Origin: Hyphomicrobiaceae bacterium
Lineage (GTDB): Bacteria > Pseudomonadota > Alphaproteobacteria > Rhizobiales > Hyphomicrobiaceae
Reading direction: 5' to 3'
Length of the DNA: 54,919 nucleotides
NCBI GenBank assembly: GCA_021730785.1
Contig: JAKFWF010000036.1
Coordinates: 1-54,919 of the forward strand
The position numbers and the translations under genes were made by a program. The notes beneath the pieces were generated by a model. That model saw only the letters and a list, made by a program, of their open reading frames with translations. It made no database searches and had not been told where the DNA came from. Below are positions 10,635 through 20,336 of the stretch, in pieces; positions within the stretch are counted from its first letter, which is position 1, and each line of letters opens with the position of its first letter.

Positions 10635-11459
10635 ATGACCATTCCTCTCCACGCTCCCCTGGCCCTGATCGGCGCCGGCAAAATGGGCGGCGCCATGATC
10701 ACTGGCTGGCTGGAACGGGGGCTCGATCCCAAGCTCGTCTATGTGCAGGACCCTGGGCCGCCGCCTGAAGTCGCAGGCCTACTCGCGCGGCACGGCATCA
10801 AGGTCCATGCGGCGCTTCCCGAGTCCATGCCCGAGCCCGCCGTGCTGCTGGTCGCGGTCAAGCCACAGGTGATGGACGACGTGTTCCCGCCGGTCGCGCA
10901 CCGCGCCGGTCCATCCACCGTGACTGTCTCCATCGCCGCCGGACGCACGCTGGCAGGTTTCGCCCGGCATCTGCCGCCGAATGCGGCCATCATCCGCTCC
11001 ATGCCGAACACGCCGGCGGCCGTCGGGCGCGGCATTACCGTATGCTGCGCCAACCCGCACGTTACCCCGCGGCAACGGGAGCTGGCGCAAGCCCTGCTGT
11101 CGGCGGTCGGCGACGTGGGCTGGGTCGAGGATGAGGCACTGATCGATCAGGTCACCGCTGTTTCCGGCTCCGGCCCGGCTTACGTGTTCCTGCTGGCCGA
11201 GACATTGGCCAAGGCCGGCATCGCCGCCGGCCTCGACGCGGGCCTCGCACGGCGGCTGGCGGACGCCACGGTTTCGGGTGCCGGCGAATTGCTCTTTCGC
11301 AGTGGCGAAGACCCGGCGGTTTTGCGCCGGAACGTCACCTCGCCCAACGGCACGACGGCTGCCGCACTCGCAGTCCTTATGGCCGATGGCGGACTGCAGC
11401 CGCTGATGGACGCGGCGGTGACAGCTGCGACGAAACGAAGCCGCGAACTCAGTTCCTGA
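10635..11459 (+). CDS. proC: Pyrroline-5-carboxylate reductase
   Basis: This 274-residue enzyme performs the last step of proline synthesis, reducing 1-pyrroline-5-carboxylate with NAD(P)H. The N-terminal Rossmann motif LIGAGKMGGAMITGW is at about 10-24. The family signature near the C-terminus begins with VSGSGPAYVFLLAE, and the last helix carries VTSPNGTTAAAL. ATG at 10635 has AGGAG nine bases upstream; the longer frame from 10578 has no such support. It lies between the YbjN gene and a TetR regulator on the same strand. The opposite pathway, proline catabolism by PutA, is encoded at 37905-41111. Confidence 0.97.
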   Translation: MTIPLHAPLALIGAGKMGGAMITGWLERGLDPKLVYVQDPGPPPEVAGLLARHGIKVHAALPESMPEPAVLLVAVKPQVMDDVFPPVAHRAGPSTVTVSIAAGRTLAGFARHLPPNAAIIRSMPNTPAAVGRGITVCCANPHVTPRQRELAQALLSAVGDVGWVEDEALIDQVTAVSGSGPAYVFLLAETLAKAGIAAGLDAGLARRLADATVSGAGELLFRSGEDPAVLRRNVTSPNGTTAAALAVLMADGGLQPLMDAAVTAATKRSRELSS

Positions 11460-11517
11460 TCCGAACGAACCGTGGCCGGCTATAAACATCTATCGCCCGT
11501 TGTGTCCGGAGGCTGCC

Positions 11518-12201
11518 ATGATCGACCCCACCACGCCCAAAGGCCGCGTCATTGCGGCGGCGCTGCGGCTTGCGGGCGAGCGCCCCTGGGCGGATGTCTC
11601 GATGCTCGACATCGCGGAAGCCGCCAACATCGGGCTTGCCGATCTGCGCCGCGAGTTTCCCTCGAAAGCCGCCATTCTGTCAGCATTCACCCGCGCCATC
11701 GATGATGTGGTGCTGGCCAAGGCCGTCCGGCCACAGCCGGGCACGTTGCCGCGCGACGCAATCTTTGAAGTCGTCATGAGCCGCTTCGACGCCATGCAGC
11801 CGTACAAAAGCGGCCTCAAATCGATCCTTGCATCGCCGGGCATCGACACCGACGTGGCGCGCCGGATGTTCGCCTCGCAGGCCTGGATGCTGAATGCCGC
11901 CGGCATCCCGTTGAACGGCGTCGGCGGCACCGTCCGCGTGTTCGGCCTCGCCTCGGTCTATGCGTCCGTTTTCCGCACCTGGCTCGACGACGACGATGCG
12001 GGCCTTGCCCGCACCATGGCAGCCCTTGACCGGCGACTGCGCCGCGGCGAGCAGAGCTTGCAGACCTTCGACGGCATCTGCGGGTCTATCACGCGCGTGT
12101 TCGAGACGTTCACGCGTGGTGCCGGCACCCTGCGGCCGACGCCGGCCGGCGCCAGCGACAGCTCGTCCGGCGCCGGCGCCGCCGATGGCAAACAGCTTTA
12201 G
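11518..12201 (+). CDS. TetR/AcrR-family-like transcriptional regulator
   Basis: This 227-residue protein has an N-terminal helix-turn-helix like TetR regulators: KGRVIAAALRLAGERPWADVSMLDIAEAANIGLADLRREFPSKAAILSAF (in pieces, about residues 8-57). The recognition helix would be around NIGLADLRREF. The C-terminal ligand domain is unassigned; part of it (VFGLASVYASVFRTWLDDDD) is reminiscent of COQ9-type proteins, and a Ser/Gly/Ala tail ends the chain. ATG at 11518 has GGAGG seven bases upstream. It is 58 bp downstream of proC, so it may be cotranscribed. It converges with panE, the stops being 2 bp apart. The effector and targets are unknown. Confidence 0.78.
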   Translation: MIDPTTPKGRVIAAALRLAGERPWADVSMLDIAEAANIGLADLRREFPSKAAILSAFTRAIDDVVLAKAVRPQPGTLPRDAIFEVVMSRFDAMQPYKSGLKSILASPGIDTDVARRMFASQAWMLNAAGIPLNGVGGTVRVFGLASVYASVFRTWLDDDDAGLARTMAALDRRLRRGEQSLQTFDGICGSITRVFETFTRGAGTLRPTPAGASDSSSGAGAADGKQL

Positions 12202-12203
12202 GC

Positions 12204-13136
12204 TTACAACCGACCCGCCGCGCGTCGCTGCTCGTAGGCCTTGAGGCCGATGTAGGCGATGCGATGCAAGGTCGGATCGATGCCGAACTCCTCCGCGCGC
12301 GCCAGCATGAAGCCAGCGATGTGATCGGCCTCCACCGGACCCTTGCGCTCGATGTCGCGCAGCATGGAAGCCGTGTAGGTCGCGCTTTGGTCGGCGAACA
12401 ACGCGTTGAAGCTGTCGAGAAAACCTTGTGACGGGGGAAAGCCGGCGGCAGCCGCAATGGCCGCATTCCGCTTCAAGACTTCCTGCATGAGTTCGGTACC
12501 ACCCGGCACGCGGGCAATCTCGCCGACGCTGGCGCGCATCAAGGTTGTCATCGCGGCGAGGGACGCCAGATGCACCAGTTTCTCCCACATCTGGTGCATG
12601 ATGTCGGGCACGGCGTCCGCGACGACTGATGTTTTGTCGAACGCGGCTTTCAGGGCCAACGCGCGCGCCGAGATACTGCCGTCCTGTTCGCCAAATGTGA
12701 GATAGCGCCACTCGTTCAGGTGTTTGATCAGCCCGTCGGCCTGCAAGGTGACGCCGATCTTGGCCAGCCCACCCATGACGCGCTCACGGCCGAATGCCGC
12801 GTTGAGGATCGCCATGTGCGACAGGCCGTTCAGCACCGGAACGACCGCCGTGCCTGGCCCAGCCGCGGGACGGATCGCGGCGATGGCGCTGTCGAGGTCG
12901 TAGGCCTTGCAGGTGAGCAGGATGTAGTCGACCGGACCGGCCCGTTCGGCAGCCGTCACGGCCTGCACCGGCACCGAGAAGTTGCCATGCGGGCTATCGA
13001 CACGCAATCCGTCGGCGGCGAGTTGCTGGCGGCGCCCTTCGCGCACCAGGAAAGTCACGTCGGCGGCCTTGGCTTCCACCAGCCGTCCGGCGAAATAGCC
13101 ACCGACCGCGCCTGCCCCCAGACACAGAACTCTCAT
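12204..13136 (-). CDS. panE: 2-dehydropantoate 2-reductase family protein
   Basis: This 310-residue protein starts with the dinucleotide-binding motif MRVLCLGAGAVGGYFAG, has the Lys-containing motif LTCKAYDLDSA of ketopantoate reductases and a C-terminal helical domain with KLVHLASLAAMTTLMRASVGEI. The reaction is NADPH-dependent reduction of 2-dehydropantoate to pantoate in coenzyme A synthesis. Proteins of this family are often multiplied and some act on other 2-oxoacids, so the symbol is a best guess. ATG at 13136 is the natural start; a longer frame to 13286 adds low-quality sequence overlapping the trxA end. trxA lies 79 bp upstream. Confidence 0.85.
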   Translation of the reverse strand: MRVLCLGAGAVGGYFAGRLVEAKAADVTFLVREGRRQQLAADGLRVDSPHGNFSVPVQAVTAAERAGPVDYILLTCKAYDLDSAIAAIRPAAGPGTAVVPVLNGLSHMAILNAAFGRERVMGGLAKIGVTLQADGLIKHLNEWRYLTFGEQDGSISARALALKAAFDKTSVVADAVPDIMHQMWEKLVHLASLAAMTTLMRASVGEIARVPGGTELMQEVLKRNAAIAAAAGFPPSQGFLDSFNALFADQSATYTASMLRDIERKGPVEADHIAGFMLARAEEFGIDPTLHRIAYIGLKAYEQRRAAGRL

Positions 13137-13215
13137 GATGCCACGCCCCATGAACACCCGAGGCCCCGGCGGCAGCGCCGAGGCCTCTGATGTTGCAAAT
13201 CCAAATACTGGACCG

Positions 13216-13539
13216 TCAGATCGACGCCTTGACCCAATCTTCGAGCTTCTTTTTCTGCACCAGCGCGCCGACGTTCTGGGCGGCAACCTTGCCGTCCTTG
13301 AAGATCATCAGCGTCGGCATCGCCTGGATGTGATACTTCATCGTGATCTCGGGGTTCTGGTCCACGTCGACCTTGACGACCTTGACCTTGCCCTTCATTT
13401 CGGTGGCGACCTGCTCCAGGGCGGGCGCCATGGCCTTGCAGGGGCCGCACCACTCGGCATGGAAATCCACGAGCACCGGCTCGGACGATTTCAACACTTC
13501 GGCATCGAACGTCTTGTCGGTGACGGCACTGGCGGGCAT
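13216..13539 (-). CDS. trxA: Thioredoxin
   Basis: This 107-residue protein has the redox site WCGPC in VLVDFHAEWCGPCKAMAPALE, the cis-Pro motif MPTLMIF and the Gly that follows it. It reduces cytoplasmic disulfides for ribonucleotide reductase, peroxiredoxins and other partners. ATG at 13539 (MPASAVTD) has AAGGAG upstream; an alternative ATG seven codons earlier is less likely. It is downstream of addA after 81 bp, an order common to many alphaproteobacteria. Confidence 0.95.
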   Translation of the reverse strand: MPASAVTDKTFDAEVLKSSEPVLVDFHAEWCGPCKAMAPALEQVATEMKGKVKVVKVDVDQNPEITMKYHIQAMPTLMIFKDGKVAAQNVGALVQKKKLEDWVKASI

Positions 13540-13620
13540 CGGGCTCTCCTTGTCGAGCATTACGGGCGGCCACGGTGAGCAGCTGCCTCTGGCGATGGCT
13601 GGAAGGTAGGGATGCCCCCC

Positions 13621-16600
13621 TCAGGCGTCAAGGCGCGAACTGCCCAGCTGCCAGAGCATGGCTTCGTGGCGATCGAGTGTCTCGTCGGGGATCGCCATCA
13701 GGCGCGCGCCGTCCGTCCACAGGATCGCCGCGCGCACCGGTAGTTTTGGAAAAATCTTTGCCAGGATAAGACGATAGGATGCCATCTGATAGAGATAGGC
13801 GAGCGGAATATCGGCAACTTCGGTCGGCGGCGGACGGTTCGTCTTGTAGTCGATGATGAGAATTTCGGTGGCCGTGCGCACCAGCCGGTCGATCTGGCCG
13901 AAAATGCGCAAGACCGGCCCCCGTATGGCTGGGTTTTCGATCTCGCCGACGATCGGCACTTCGGGCTGACTGTCGGGGCCGAACACCGCGGCGAACGCTG
14001 GATCCCGCAACACGCGCACCGTTTCCGCAGCTATACTGGCTTGGGTGTGGGCACTCAGGTTGCGGGCGCGTGCCTTCAGGAATTGCGCGGCGGCCTGCTC
14101 CCAGGTGGTTGGCGGCAGGGACGGCAGATGCTCCAGCAGCGCGTGCGTGAGCGTGCCGCGCAGAAACCGATCCCCGCCGGCCAGCACCAGGGGCGATGCC
14201 GCGACGACATCGGCAGCGCCTGCTGCGGGCCGGACCTGTTCGGCGGTCACTACCGGTTCGCCTTCATCGTCGGTGTCGAGGCCGGCGATGCGCGACGGCG
14301 CCAGCGGCATCACCAGGCTCGCTTCGCGCAGTGCCGGCCGCGTTGCCCATGCGGGGAGCGGCTGGGGTGTGATCGCCGCCATTGCCGCATCGCGCGGCGG
14401 TTCATTGGCGGCCGTCTGGCTCGCCGCATAGCGACGAACCGGCTGGCCGTCGGCCGCCACCGCTGGCGCCAGCACGTCGCCGAGCCCCTGCGTGATGAGC
14501 TCATACCAGCAGTCGGCCGGCGGCTTGCGCTTACCCTGGAAGCCCGCGACATAGAGGCGGTCGCGCGGGCGGGTCAGCGCCACATACAGCAGCCGCTTGT
14601 GCTCTTCGGCTTCGGCGCGCTTCGCTGCCTCCTGGCCCTCGGCAACCGGCGCGAGCCGACTCGCCCCCTTGATCGGCCAGACGAGGGGCGCGTCGATCTC
14701 AGATGGCAGTTCATCCGCCGGCAGCTTTACCAGTGACGCGCGGCCCTGGCGCGAGGCAGCCGACGTCGTGTCGGGCAGGAACACGATCGGCGCTTCGAGG
14801 CCTTTCGCACCGTGCACCGTCATGACGCGAACCTGGGCGCGGGTCTGCTCCATGTCGCGCTTGATCTCGTGCGTGCCGGTGCGCAGCCAGGTGAGAAATC
14901 CCAGCATCGAGGGAGGCTGGCGCTCGTCGTAACCGATCGCACGGTTGAGGAACTCGTCGATCGGGTCGGCCGCATCGGGGCCGAGACGGCGCAGCAGCTT
15001 CGCCCGCACGCCGTCGCTGTCGAGGACCTTGGCGAAGAATTCGAACGGCGGCAGGTAGTCCGCATCCGACCGCCAGCGCTTGAGCAGAGCCGCCGCCGGC
15101 TGGAACCGCGGTTCGGTCTTCGCCCGCTCGATCACGGCTTTCCACAACGTGCCCTTGCGCGCCGGGGCGATGGCGATCAGATCGTCGTCGTCGAGGTCGA
15201 ACAGCGGCGACTTCAGGATGGTTGCAAGCGCCAGATCGTCCTCGGGCAGGGTGAGGAAATCGCCGAGCGCCATCAGGTCCTGCACCGCGATCTGCTCGGT
15301 CAGTCGCATGCGGTCGGCACCGGCAACCGGGATGCCGCGCGCCTTCAATGCGGCCACCATGGCGGGCGCGAACGGGCGCCGGTTGCGCACCAGGATCAGG
15401 ATATCGCCGGCGTGGATCGGCCGGTCCTGCGATGCCAGTCGTTCGCCGGTGGCGAGCCAGTGCTCGATGATGGCAGCGATCCGTTGCGCGACGCGGACGG
15501 CGGGCGCAATCGCCACCCGGTCGCCGAGCGGTGACCAGGGGTCGGCGATTTCCTCTTCCGCCGGCGCCTCTACCGGCCACACTTCGATCAAGCCGGCCTG
15601 GCCCTGGCGCAGCGCGATGTGGCGCACGCTGGTCTCGGCACTGGTGAGGCCACGCGCACGCACGGGGTCGGCAAAAATGCGATCCACCGCGTCGAGGAGA
15701 GGCGCGACGGAGCGAAACGACAGCTGCAGCGGCACTTCCCGCCAGTCGATGCCGGCTACCTTGCACAATTCGGCAAAGCGCGCTCCGGTCGCGGCGAACA
15801 TCTTTGGTGCCGCGCCCTGGAAGCTGTAGATCGACTGCTTCTCGTCGCCGACGGCAAACAGCGTGCGGTTGGTCTCGGCGGTGCCGGTGCCGACGAAGAA
15901 CTCAGCCGCTAAGGCCTCGATGATCGACCACTGGATGGGGCTCGTGTCCTGCGCTTCATCGACCAGGATGTGGTCGAGCCCACCGTCGAGCTTGAACAGC
16001 ACCCAGGCGGTCGCATCGCCGCCCGCCAGCAACGCTGCCGTGCGGCGGATCAGATCGTCGAAGTCGAGGGCCGCGCGCCGCGCCTTGGCCTCAGTGAACC
16101 GCTGCTGCACGTCGCCGGCGAGGCGGATCAGCGCCAGTGTCGCTGCCAAGACGCTGAGGCCGCGGCGCTTCGCTGCAAGGTCGACGAAACGGGAAGTCAC
16201 CCGCTCCATCTGGGCAGCGATATCGGGATGCGCGGTGCTGAGCTTTTTCGTCATCAGGTTGGCACGCGGATCGCCGTCGTTGTTCAACAGCAGTGCCGCC
16301 AGTGCCTCTATGCGCAGGCCAGGCGATGCGGCTGCGAGCACCGTACGCGTGCGTTCGGCAGCCTTCAGATCATTGGCGGTGCCGCCGTCCAGAATATTGC
16401 GCAGGCGGACCAGTTCGGCATCCGGCACAAGGCTGGCCAGCTCGGCTTCGATCTCGGCCGCATCGTCGTTGGCCGCGAGATCGAACAGGCGCCGGTAGAG
16501 GGCTTCAGCTTCGGCGAGCTCGTCGTTGTCGCCGCGCAGATCGAGGCTGAACATCTGGCCGAGCCAGTCGTGCCGGCGGATCGCATCGGCCAGGATCTCA

Positions 16601-17199
16601 TCGAAGCTATCGCTGGTGGCAAAGGCGATCGCGGTTGCCAGCGCACTCCCCAGCAGCGACGCCGGATCGCGCGTTGCCGCCAGCAGCATGCCCTCGGTCG
16701 CCTCATAGCGCAGCGTCTGCGCCAGTTCGTCATCCATGATCTGGAAACCCGGCGGCACGCCGGCCTCCAGCGGAAACCGCTGCAGCAGGCGCTCGCAGAA
16801 GGCGTGGATGGTCTGCACCTTGAGCCCGCCCGGCGTCTCGATGGCCGCCGCGAACAGACGGCGCGCCTGTTCAAGTTCGGTCCGGTCCGGCGCGCGCTGC
16901 AGCAGCTTGGCGAGCGTTGTCGCGAGTTCGTCGGCCGGCATCGTCGCCCACGTCGACAGGTCGCTGAAGATGCGCTGCGACATCTCCGCTGCTGCAGCCT
17001 TCGTGTAGGTGAGGCACATGATGCGCTGCGGCGCGGTGCCGGCGAGCAGCAGCCGCAGCACGCGCATTTTCAGGACATGCGTCTTGCCAGCGCCCGCGTT
17101 GGCCGACACCCAGGCCGAGGCGGCCGGGTCCGAGGCCGCGTGTTGCGCGCGTTCGGTATCGGTGAGCAGCGCCTTGGCGGTTGCAGCGGTGGTGGTCAT
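13621..17199 (-). CDS. addA: Double-strand break repair helicase-nuclease subunit AddA
   Basis: This 1192-residue protein is a UvrD-like superfamily 1A helicase fused to a RecB-type nuclease. Walker A is in ANAGAGKTHVLKMRV near the N-terminus; Walker B (HILVDEAQDTSPIQW) and the Gln-rich GDEKQSIYSFQGA are central; motif VMTVHGAKGLEAPIV follows. The nuclease motif IIDYKTNRPP is near the C-terminus. With AddB it resects broken DNA ends for RecA loading, replacing RecBCD. ATG at 17199 overlaps the addB stop by four bases (ATGA), which indicates translational coupling. The longer frame to 17238 overlaps addB further and is unlikely. Confidence 0.96.
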   Translation of the reverse strand: MTTTAATAKALLTDTERAQHAASDPAASAWVSANAGAGKTHVLKMRVLRLLLAGTAPQRIMCLTYTKAAAAEMSQRIFSDLSTWATMPADELATTLAKLLQRAPDRTELEQARRLFAAAIETPGGLKVQTIHAFCERLLQRFPLEAGVPPGFQIMDDELAQTLRYEATEGMLLAATRDPASLLGSALATAIAFATSDSFDEILADAIRRHDWLGQMFSLDLRGDNDELAEAEALYRRLFDLAANDDAAEIEAELASLVPDAELVRLRNILDGGTANDLKAAERTRTVLAAASPGLRIEALAALLLNNDGDPRANLMTKKLSTAHPDIAAQMERVTSRFVDLAAKRRGLSVLAATLALIRLAGDVQQRFTEAKARRAALDFDDLIRRTAALLAGGDATAWVLFKLDGGLDHILVDEAQDTSPIQWSIIEALAAEFFVGTGTAETNRTLFAVGDEKQSIYSFQGAAPKMFAATGARFAELCKVAGIDWREVPLQLSFRSVAPLLDAVDRIFADPVRARGLTSAETSVRHIALRQGQAGLIEVWPVEAPAEEEIADPWSPLGDRVAIAPAVRVAQRIAAIIEHWLATGERLASQDRPIHAGDILILVRNRRPFAPAMVAALKARGIPVAGADRMRLTEQIAVQDLMALGDFLTLPEDDLALATILKSPLFDLDDDDLIAIAPARKGTLWKAVIERAKTEPRFQPAAALLKRWRSDADYLPPFEFFAKVLDSDGVRAKLLRRLGPDAADPIDEFLNRAIGYDERQPPSMLGFLTWLRTGTHEIKRDMEQTRAQVRVMTVHGAKGLEAPIVFLPDTTSAASRQGRASLVKLPADELPSEIDAPLVWPIKGASRLAPVAEGQEAAKRAEAEEHKRLLYVALTRPRDRLYVAGFQGKRKPPADCWYELITQGLGDVLAPAVAADGQPVRRYAASQTAANEPPRDAAMAAITPQPLPAWATRPALREASLVMPLAPSRIAGLDTDDEGEPVVTAEQVRPAAGAADVVAASPLVLAGGDRFLRGTLTHALLEHLPSLPPTTWEQAAAQFLKARARNLSAHTQASIAAETVRVLRDPAFAAVFGPDSQPEVPIVGEIENPAIRGPVLRIFGQIDRLVRTATEILIIDYKTNRPPPTEVADIPLAYLYQMASYRLILAKIFPKLPVRAAILWTDGARLMAIPDETLDRHEAMLWQLGSSRLDA

Positions 17200-20100
17200 T
17201 CGCCGCCCTCCTCCTCGCTGTCGCCACCGCCGGACCATTCGGCGACGCGCGCCAGATGGGCGAAGGCGTCATAGTCATAGTCGAAGCGCGGACGGCGCAC
17301 GGCGGCATAGGGCGTCGCCTCGTCATCGAACGCGGCGATCAGCTGTTCGAGGCCGGCTTTGGCGGACGCGGCCAGGGCAGCGAGATCGTCGCTCTTCACG
17401 TCGATCACCCGGCCCGGCGGCTCGCCGCCACTCGCCGAAATGTAGCGCAGCGCCGTGACCGGCATGGCATCCAACTTGTCGAAACCGCCGGCGTTGGCGA
17501 TCACGGCTTCAAGCAGCAGCTGCGGCGCTTCGCCCCGTCCGGCACGAGCAGCGAGTGCGGTGAGGTTCGCGCCGCTCTTGTAGTCGGTGATGACGAGTCC
17601 CTGGCCGCTGACGTCGACCCGGTCGGCGCGGGCCTTCAGCGTAAACGGACCGGCCGGCGCGCGCCAGACGATCGAGCCCGGCAGCTCGGCACGAACGCGC
17701 GTCGTGCCCTGGCGACGCGCGGCTTCGGTTTCGGCAAACCAGGCGGCAAAGCGCGCGAACCGCGGCAGCCAGAACGCGGCGACCCGCGCATTGCCGGCAA
17801 AATCTGAAAGTGCCGCTCGGGCGTTGCCGAGCAGTTCGGCCGCGATCTCGGCTGGCAGCGAAGTCGCATGCGCCATTGCAAAGCGGCCGAGGGCCTCGTG
17901 GATCACGCTGCCGCGCAAGCTCGCATCCGGTGCCAGGCCAAGGCCCGGCATAGGATCGAGCTTCAGGATGCGCGAAGCGAAGATGGCATAGGGGTTCGCC
18001 ATCAGGGTCTCGACGTCGCTGACGCTGAGCTGGCGCGGACGCAGCGCAAGCACCGGTTTCGGCATCGGCGCTCTCATGCGCACGGACACCGGGCTGGCAT
18101 CGCGCGCCTGCGCCCACGACTGCCAGGGTCGGTCCGGCGCCAGGGCATCGCCGAGCTTCACGCCCCGCAGCAGCGCATCGAGCCGCAGCAGCCAGCGCGA
18201 GGCGACCGTCGGCACGCCGTCGTTCTTCAGCGCGCGGGTCAGATACACCCGGCTGCTGCCGAGCAGCATCGACACGTCGTGCGCGGCATAGCCGTTGGCT
18301 TCCTCCGGGCTCGGCAGCTTGAGCTCGGCGCGCATGGGCCGGTTCAGCCACGGACCAGGATCGGCCGCCTGCGGCCACGTGCCCTCGTTGAGCGACCCCA
18401 GGATCACGATGTCGGGCTGCTGCAGCCGCGCCTCGAACGGCCCCCAGATCGACAGCCGTGGGTGCACGGGGATGCGCGAGCGCACGCTCTGGCCCTGCAC
18501 CAGCCCGCGATAAAAATCCGGATAATCGGCGGCCGCAAGCGCCGGGGCCGGCAGGTTTGGATCGAGCAGCCCGGTGAGGAAGAGCGAGGCGGCGGCGCCC
18601 GCTTCGCCGCGCCACAACTCGGGCTCGAGCGACGCATCGGGCAGCCGCGACAGCGCTTCGGCGGCGGTCACGTGGGCGCGCACCAGGTCGCGAAGCGGCA
18701 GCGGTTCGCTGGCATCGAATGCTGCTTGCAGGGTCGCGAACGCCTCGCGCATGCGGGCAACCAGATCACGGGCGGCGTTGAAGTCCTCGGTCCACAGGCG
18801 CTGCACGGCACGCTCACGGCGACGACCGCATTCTGAGTCATTCAACGCCCGTTCGAGCGCCGCATCGACGCCGTCCAGTCCGCGCCCGAAGTAGAGCGTG
18901 CGGAAGGCTGCGATCTCGAGCGCGCGGGCGGCACGGCGCACGTCGAACGCCGGTAATCCGACGCGGGTCAGCGGATGCTTCAGAAGCGTCATGGTGGCGG
19001 CCGGCGCGAAGCGGGTCGCGACCGCGTCGATCACGAGATCGAGGAACGTGCCAGGCACGGTCTTGGCGAACGGCCGGCCAGCCGAATCATCGACCCGGAT
19101 GCCCCAGGCTTCGAGCCGGGTAGCAACGCGCCTTGCCAACAGCCGGTCCGGCGACACGAGGGCCGCCGTCACGCCCGGGTGCTCGGCTGCCTCCCGCATG
19201 ATCAGCGCGATCGCCTCCGCCTCTTCCTGGGCGGTCGCGAGCGACAGCTGGGCGACGCCCTGCAACGCGTCGGCGATCTGTGCGCGGTCGGCGGAGGCGG
19301 TGTAAGCGTGCCACTGGTCGGTGGTCGACGCGGGCCGCAGCGCTTCGCTGATGAAGGCTGCCCGCGCCTTCGACGTGGTGCTGGCATCGGCACCGGCCAG
19401 GACGGCGACATCCGCGCGCGTGCGGCCAAGCGCGCCGAGCACCTTGGCGAGACCGAATTGCGGATGCTCTGGATGGTTGGCGACGGCTGTCCACCCCGCT
19501 TCATCGAGCGTCTGGTCGAGCCCCGGCAGCACGATGGCACCGTTGGGCAGTCCGGCCACCATGCGCATCAGCTCGGCGGACGCTGGAATGCTGCCCGTGA
19601 CGCCGGCAACGATCACGGGATGGCGCGGTGGCTGTGCCAGCATCCGGGCCGCTTCGGCACGGATAATGCGGTTGCGGCGATCGGCCGGCGAGATCTGGTT
19701 GTGCTCCGTCAGATGCTGCGGCCACCACGCGCGCACGATCTGCAGGAACTGCAGCGTCGTCTGCCAATGCTCGGAGAACCCTTCCGGCACCAGCTTGGCA
19801 AGCTCGTCCATGCTGGCGCCTTCGGTCTCGATACCATCCATCAGCCGGGCGAGTTCGGCCGACAGGCGAGCCGCCTGGGCCGGCGTCGACGCGCCGGGCG
19901 CAAGCGTCTGCGTGTCGTCGGCGCCGCCGCGCAGTGCCTGCGACCAGCGCATGACGAGGCTGGTGAGCACCAGTTGCCGCTCGATCTCGCTCACCGCCGG
20001 GGGGATGTCGTCGGGTCCGGCGCCGTGCGTGTCGAGGCTCGATGCCCCGGTCAGTAGCGAAAGGTCATCGTTGCCTTCGGCGATCGGCTTGATGCGTGGC

Positions 20101-20336
20101 AACAGCATCGCCCGCGTGCCCGGCGTACGCTTCGCCGAGGCACTGAGGAACGCATTCTGGAAGGCACGGGCCGCACGCCGCGTCGGCAGCAAAATCGTCC
20201 AGGCCGCGAGTTCCAGCGGATCGGGTGCGCGGCCGCCCGCGTGCGGCAGATCACCCGCCAGGATTGCCGTCGCCAGGCAATCGAGAAAGCCGCGACCAGG
20301 CGGAACGGTGAAGATCGGAGCAATCGCCTCAGCCAT
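17196..20336 (-). CDS. addB: Double-strand break repair protein AddB
   Basis: This 1046-residue partner of AddA has the alphaproteobacterial AddB opening (VPPGRGFLDCLATAI and WTILLPTRRAARAFQNAF), an inactivated helicase-like middle with the motif LGSLNEGTWPQ, and a C-terminal RecB-family nuclease (LVITDYKSGANL). Only two cysteines are visible in the whole chain and none near the nuclease, so the four-Cys iron-sulfur site of Bacillus AddB is absent. No clear Walker A motif is seen. It overlaps the murU-like gene upstream by eight bases and addA downstream by four, so the three are one transcription unit. Confidence 0.94.
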   Translation of the reverse strand: MAEAIAPIFTVPPGRGFLDCLATAILAGDLPHAGGRAPDPLELAAWTILLPTRRAARAFQNAFLSASAKRTPGTRAMLLPRIKPIAEGNDDLSLLTGASSLDTHGAGPDDIPPAVSEIERQLVLTSLVMRWSQALRGGADDTQTLAPGASTPAQAARLSAELARLMDGIETEGASMDELAKLVPEGFSEHWQTTLQFLQIVRAWWPQHLTEHNQISPADRRNRIIRAEAARMLAQPPRHPVIVAGVTGSIPASAELMRMVAGLPNGAIVLPGLDQTLDEAGWTAVANHPEHPQFGLAKVLGALGRTRADVAVLAGADASTTSKARAAFISEALRPASTTDQWHAYTASADRAQIADALQGVAQLSLATAQEEAEAIALIMREAAEHPGVTAALVSPDRLLARRVATRLEAWGIRVDDSAGRPFAKTVPGTFLDLVIDAVATRFAPAATMTLLKHPLTRVGLPAFDVRRAARALEIAAFRTLYFGRGLDGVDAALERALNDSECGRRRERAVQRLWTEDFNAARDLVARMREAFATLQAAFDASEPLPLRDLVRAHVTAAEALSRLPDASLEPELWRGEAGAAASLFLTGLLDPNLPAPALAAADYPDFYRGLVQGQSVRSRIPVHPRLSIWGPFEARLQQPDIVILGSLNEGTWPQAADPGPWLNRPMRAELKLPSPEEANGYAAHDVSMLLGSSRVYLTRALKNDGVPTVASRWLLRLDALLRGVKLGDALAPDRPWQSWAQARDASPVSVRMRAPMPKPVLALRPRQLSVSDVETLMANPYAIFASRILKLDPMPGLGLAPDASLRGSVIHEALGRFAMAHATSLPAEIAAELLGNARAALSDFAGNARVAAFWLPRFARFAAWFAETEAARRQGTTRVRAELPGSIVWRAPAGPFTLKARADRVDVSGQGLVITDYKSGANLTALAARAGRGEAPQLLLEAVIANAGGFDKLDAMPVTALRYISASGGEPPGRVIDVKSDDLAALAASAKAGLEQLIAAFDDEATPYAAVRRPRFDYDYDAFAHLARVAEWSGGGDSEEEGGE

